From positions 7,442,150 through 7,506,149 of the forward strand of contig NC_133238.1 in NCBI RefSeq assembly GCF_040436345.1: 64,000 nt of DNA, given 5' to 3'. Position numbers and translations under genes: made by a program. Positions 43,604 through 64,000 of this stretch are shown in pieces. Positions within the stretch are counted from its first letter, which is position 1; each line of letters begins with the position of its first letter. Under the pieces are notes generated by a model. That model was given only the letters and a program-made list of their open reading frames with translations. It made no database searches and was not told the DNA's origin. This DNA comes from Pagrus major. Its lineage: Eukaryota; Chordata; Actinopteri; Spariformes; Sparidae.

Positions 43604-44229
43604 TGGGGGGAGGGAGGGGAGGCTCACTTATACTCCAGTGTAGACTGTAGAGTGAGTGCAGTAGTGGTGCATCTTGTGGGGAAACGCTGGGCATCATTTA
43701 GAAAAATCATGCTGCTTGGTTTAAGCCGTTGTTTCGTTCTATAATCACTACAATATGATGAATCAAATGATTTGAGATGATTTTTGATGATTCCAGTTTT
43801 TTGTAAATGAGGCCCAGGTGAGCGTGTGCCAAAAAAATCCTACTGATCAGTGGTCAGATTTGCCTGCACAAGTCCACACCTTAAAACCATCCCAAGCCAA
43901 AAAAACCCAAGTATACACTGGCCCTGAATCAGTGTGGAGAGAGCACGCTTCTTCCCCCAGAGAGTGGGTTTGTTTCGATGCACTGGGCGGGGCCTTCTTT
44001 CCATACGTCAGCAGGCCCAGATGGAGCAAACATATAAAAACACCTTTCTTTAACTAAAAGGCGTCCTGCTCCGATAAAGTGAACAAACTTGGTGCAAACT
44101 GGCCTCGGCCGCAGCGTCCGCCCAGGCATAAAAACCCTGGCTACAGTCGCTCTGTACGCTTGTGACCGACTATTTCAGTCACGCAAATCGTCTAAGCCAC
44201 ACTGCCTTTTGGAGACGTGGGACTCGTCT

Positions 44230-44256
44230 GGGAGGAGGAGGAGGAGGAGGAGGAGG
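44230..44256. repeat. (GGA)n triplet repeat with GA-rich continuation
   Basis: About nine GGA units followed by GAGGGAGAGG-type purine sequence to about 44300, just downstream of the app stop codon on the transcribed strand. Confidence 0.9.
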
Positions 44257-44360
44257 GAGAGGAGGGAGGAGGGAGAGGAGAGGAGAGGGGAGGAGGTGCT
44301 TGATGTGTGGGGGAGGAGATGTTTGTGTGTGTTTATGTGTGTGGACGTGAGACATTCTCC

Positions 44361-62241
<17,881 letters not shown>

Positions 62242-62945
62242 CTAGGAGTGAGGACACAGACGAGAGAGGGAGATTTAATGAGATATACCACTCATGTTAA
62301 ACCTCCTTGAGCACTGAGCGCTGAAAAATGCAAGACGGATGCAATTAAATTTTATTGCTTAGACAGAGAGGGGAGAGGAGAGGAGATTAGCGCGTTAGAT
62401 GAAAAGTAAGATGAGAGGAGCGGAGGGAGGAGAAGACGAGGAGAGCCGAAGACGAGGTGCTGGCGAAAAGGAGCACGGGAGCAAATTCTCCTCGCCCGAT
62501 CTCTTTGACATTTCAGGTTCGATCTGCGTTTTCCTATCATCAAACTCTTAACCACTGCAGTGCTAACATCATGCTGGATGCCTCTGTTCATATCTGGCGT
62601 TGGGAGTTGTCAAAGATCTTGTTGAAGAAATGCTGGAAAAACACTGTGATGGACACAAAAATCAATAGCTTCAGAGGAATAAATTGCCTCAAACAACAGG
62701 CCTGGAGCAATCCAATACACCCTCTGTTGTCTATGATGTACATGCACAAGAACACACTCCCACTCAGCTGCCCTGCGCAACACCATTTATGGGAATAGTG
62801 TACATCTCTGGGTCCGTGCAGGCTTTTTAAAAAGAGTGCTTCCAGGACAGTATAGTGTTTATGTAACCTCTGTTGATTTGTTTTTGGTTCATTTCTCTCT
62901 GTTAGTGCAGCACACAGTGAGCAGGTTGGCTGAAGGGAAGGAGAA

Positions 62946-63004
<59 letters not shown>

Positions 63005-64000
63005 AAACATGCGAGTGTGTGTGTGAGACACAGAAAGTCCGCCTCTGGCATGAATATATTAATTTTTGTGTTAATTTACGCTCCTGTGTTGGTTTCTGCC
63101 TCTGCGTGTGTGTGTGTGTGTGTGTGCCACTGCTGTCTGCCTGCATAAGGAGGTTTTGTGCTGAACTTCCCTCAGGAGAGGAGGTGCAGACAAACCACTG
63201 AATGTCTGCATTGTACTGGCAAATGAGCGAGAACAAAATGGGAGGGAAAAGGAGGGGGGGGAAGAGAAGGAGACAGAGGGAGGGAGGAGAGGGACTGTTG
63301 CCATTGTGTGCTCCCTAATCTTGTTAATGGTTTTGAAGGCCCTGGCAGGCAAACAAATGCTGTTTTGTGAGATGGATAGCATATTTTTTCCTCCAGACTT
63401 GAAGCAGCCGGGGGGCATGAAGGCCTCCCTCCAATATGAGAATAGCTGCTGGGGGCCATCGGCTTGGATACATATGAAGCTCAAAGCCTCAATCGATTTA
63501 GCAGGCGTCTACCTGCTCTATCAGTGGAAAGATGAACTTTATCAGCTTCTATTATATACCATTTATACACATCAGCTGTATTTATACACTCGGTGGAAGA
63601 ATAGGAAGAAGGCTCAGATCTGCAGAACAGGGGCTTCAGGTTCACATAAATCAACACCTGTGTGATTAATTCAGATGTGATGTGTTTATAGGATGCTGCT
63701 TTACCGCTCTGCGTTATATTTCACAGTCATATTTTGTCGAGCCTCCAGAGGTGAATGGTGGAGGTTGTGACGGATGCAAAATATTAATAAGATTCACAAA
63801 CAAAGAATTTATTGCGGGGCTTTCGTGTTGGATTGCCAGTGTGATCACCTGTGCATCATCTGATACTATTCCTGTCTTATAGATTCACACCTGAGACCAG
63901 CAGACATCACAATGTATTCCAGGTGATAACTTTGCATCTGTACGAAATCGACTAACGCAAAAGCCAATCACTCATTTAGTCACGTTTCCGTTGATTCAGG
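62242..64000. other. app intron 1 (partial)
   Basis: No exon 1 is seen, as expected from the very long first intron of APP genes. A long GT microsatellite (62946-63003), a second (about 63105-63126) and a purine-rich stretch near 63235-63295 are present. Confidence 0.7.
62946..63003. repeat. (GT)n microsatellite
   Basis: About 29 GT units with one GC interruption, in app intron 1. Confidence 0.95.

Larger units (their letters stand above)
41920..44360 (-). other. app: app 3' UTR, about 2.4 kb, with polyadenylation signal
   Basis: On the - strand AATAAA lies at 41944-41939, followed by a T/G-rich downstream element. No other gene is seen between it and the app stop at 44361-44363. The UTR is rich in T tracts and contains GA-rich triplet repeats at 42573-42602, 43581-43603 and 44230-44256. 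The human 3' UTR is nearer 1.1 kb, so this one is long if it is a single UTR. Earlier sites may also be used. Confidence 0.6.

Noticed and set aside
62588-63236. Frames encoding Thr-His or Cys-Val repeats
   Set aside because: They are translations of GT/CA microsatellites and not genes. The same applies near 22400, 29900, 47900 and 55900.
62242-64000. app exon 1 (signal peptide)
   Set aside because: No hydrophobic start with a matching phase-0 donor was seen. APP first introns are usually very long, so it is probably beyond the window.

Overview
The window is vertebrate nuclear DNA. It has interrupted genes with GT-AG introns, AATAAA polyadenylation signals, long CA/GT microsatellites and many short palindromic DNA-transposon relics of the kind common in ray-finned fish. 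The protein sequences and repeat families point to a teleost, probably a percomorph; I cannot name the species. There are no bacterial operons, CRISPR arrays or viral genes.

Layout. (1) 1-7200, + strand: the end of the first intron, the last coding exon and the 3' UTR of a RAP2A-like small GTPase; its first exon lies left of the window. (2) 8114-15736, +: mrpl39, complete, 10 coding exons, 338 aa. (3) 15800-21055: intergenic, repeat-rich, ending in a GC-rich promoter. (4) 21056-35623, +: jam2, complete, 10 coding exons, 285 aa, with a 13-nt microexon. (5) 39051-40424, -: atp5pf, complete coding sequence of 107 aa in 3 exons plus a 5' noncoding exon near 41107. (6) 41920 to beyond 64000, -: app (amyloid precursor protein), coding exons matching human exons 2-7 and 9-18, with the signal-peptide exon right of the window.

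The set mrpl39-jam2-atp5pf-app is the one found near APP on human chromosome 21, so this is a conserved syntenic block. GABPA, which in mammals sits between ATP5PF and APP and shares a promoter with ATP5PF, is not recognisable here. A RAP2A-like gene beside mrpl39 is not part of the human chromosome 21 order. The genes are conserved neighbours, not a shared pathway: mitochondrial translation (mrpl39), oxidative phosphorylation (atp5pf), cell adhesion (jam2), small-GTPase signalling (rap2) and neuronal membrane protein (app).

Exon boundaries were derived by hand from splice signals, reading-frame phase and similarity to remembered families. In app, 13 of the 16 exon lengths equal those I recall for human APP. 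The exceptions are exon 5 (191 against 194), exon 6 (335 against 203) and exon 16 (92 against 101); exon 14 is 213 against about 222, so 12 match exactly if that one is also counted as different. I found no convincing new biological system. The most interesting points are the rewritten N-terminal half of the amyloid-beta segment, the enlarged acidic domain, the missing GABPA, a tandem NAGNAG acceptor in jam2, CA-rich tracts right after several app donor sites, and several palindromic repeats.
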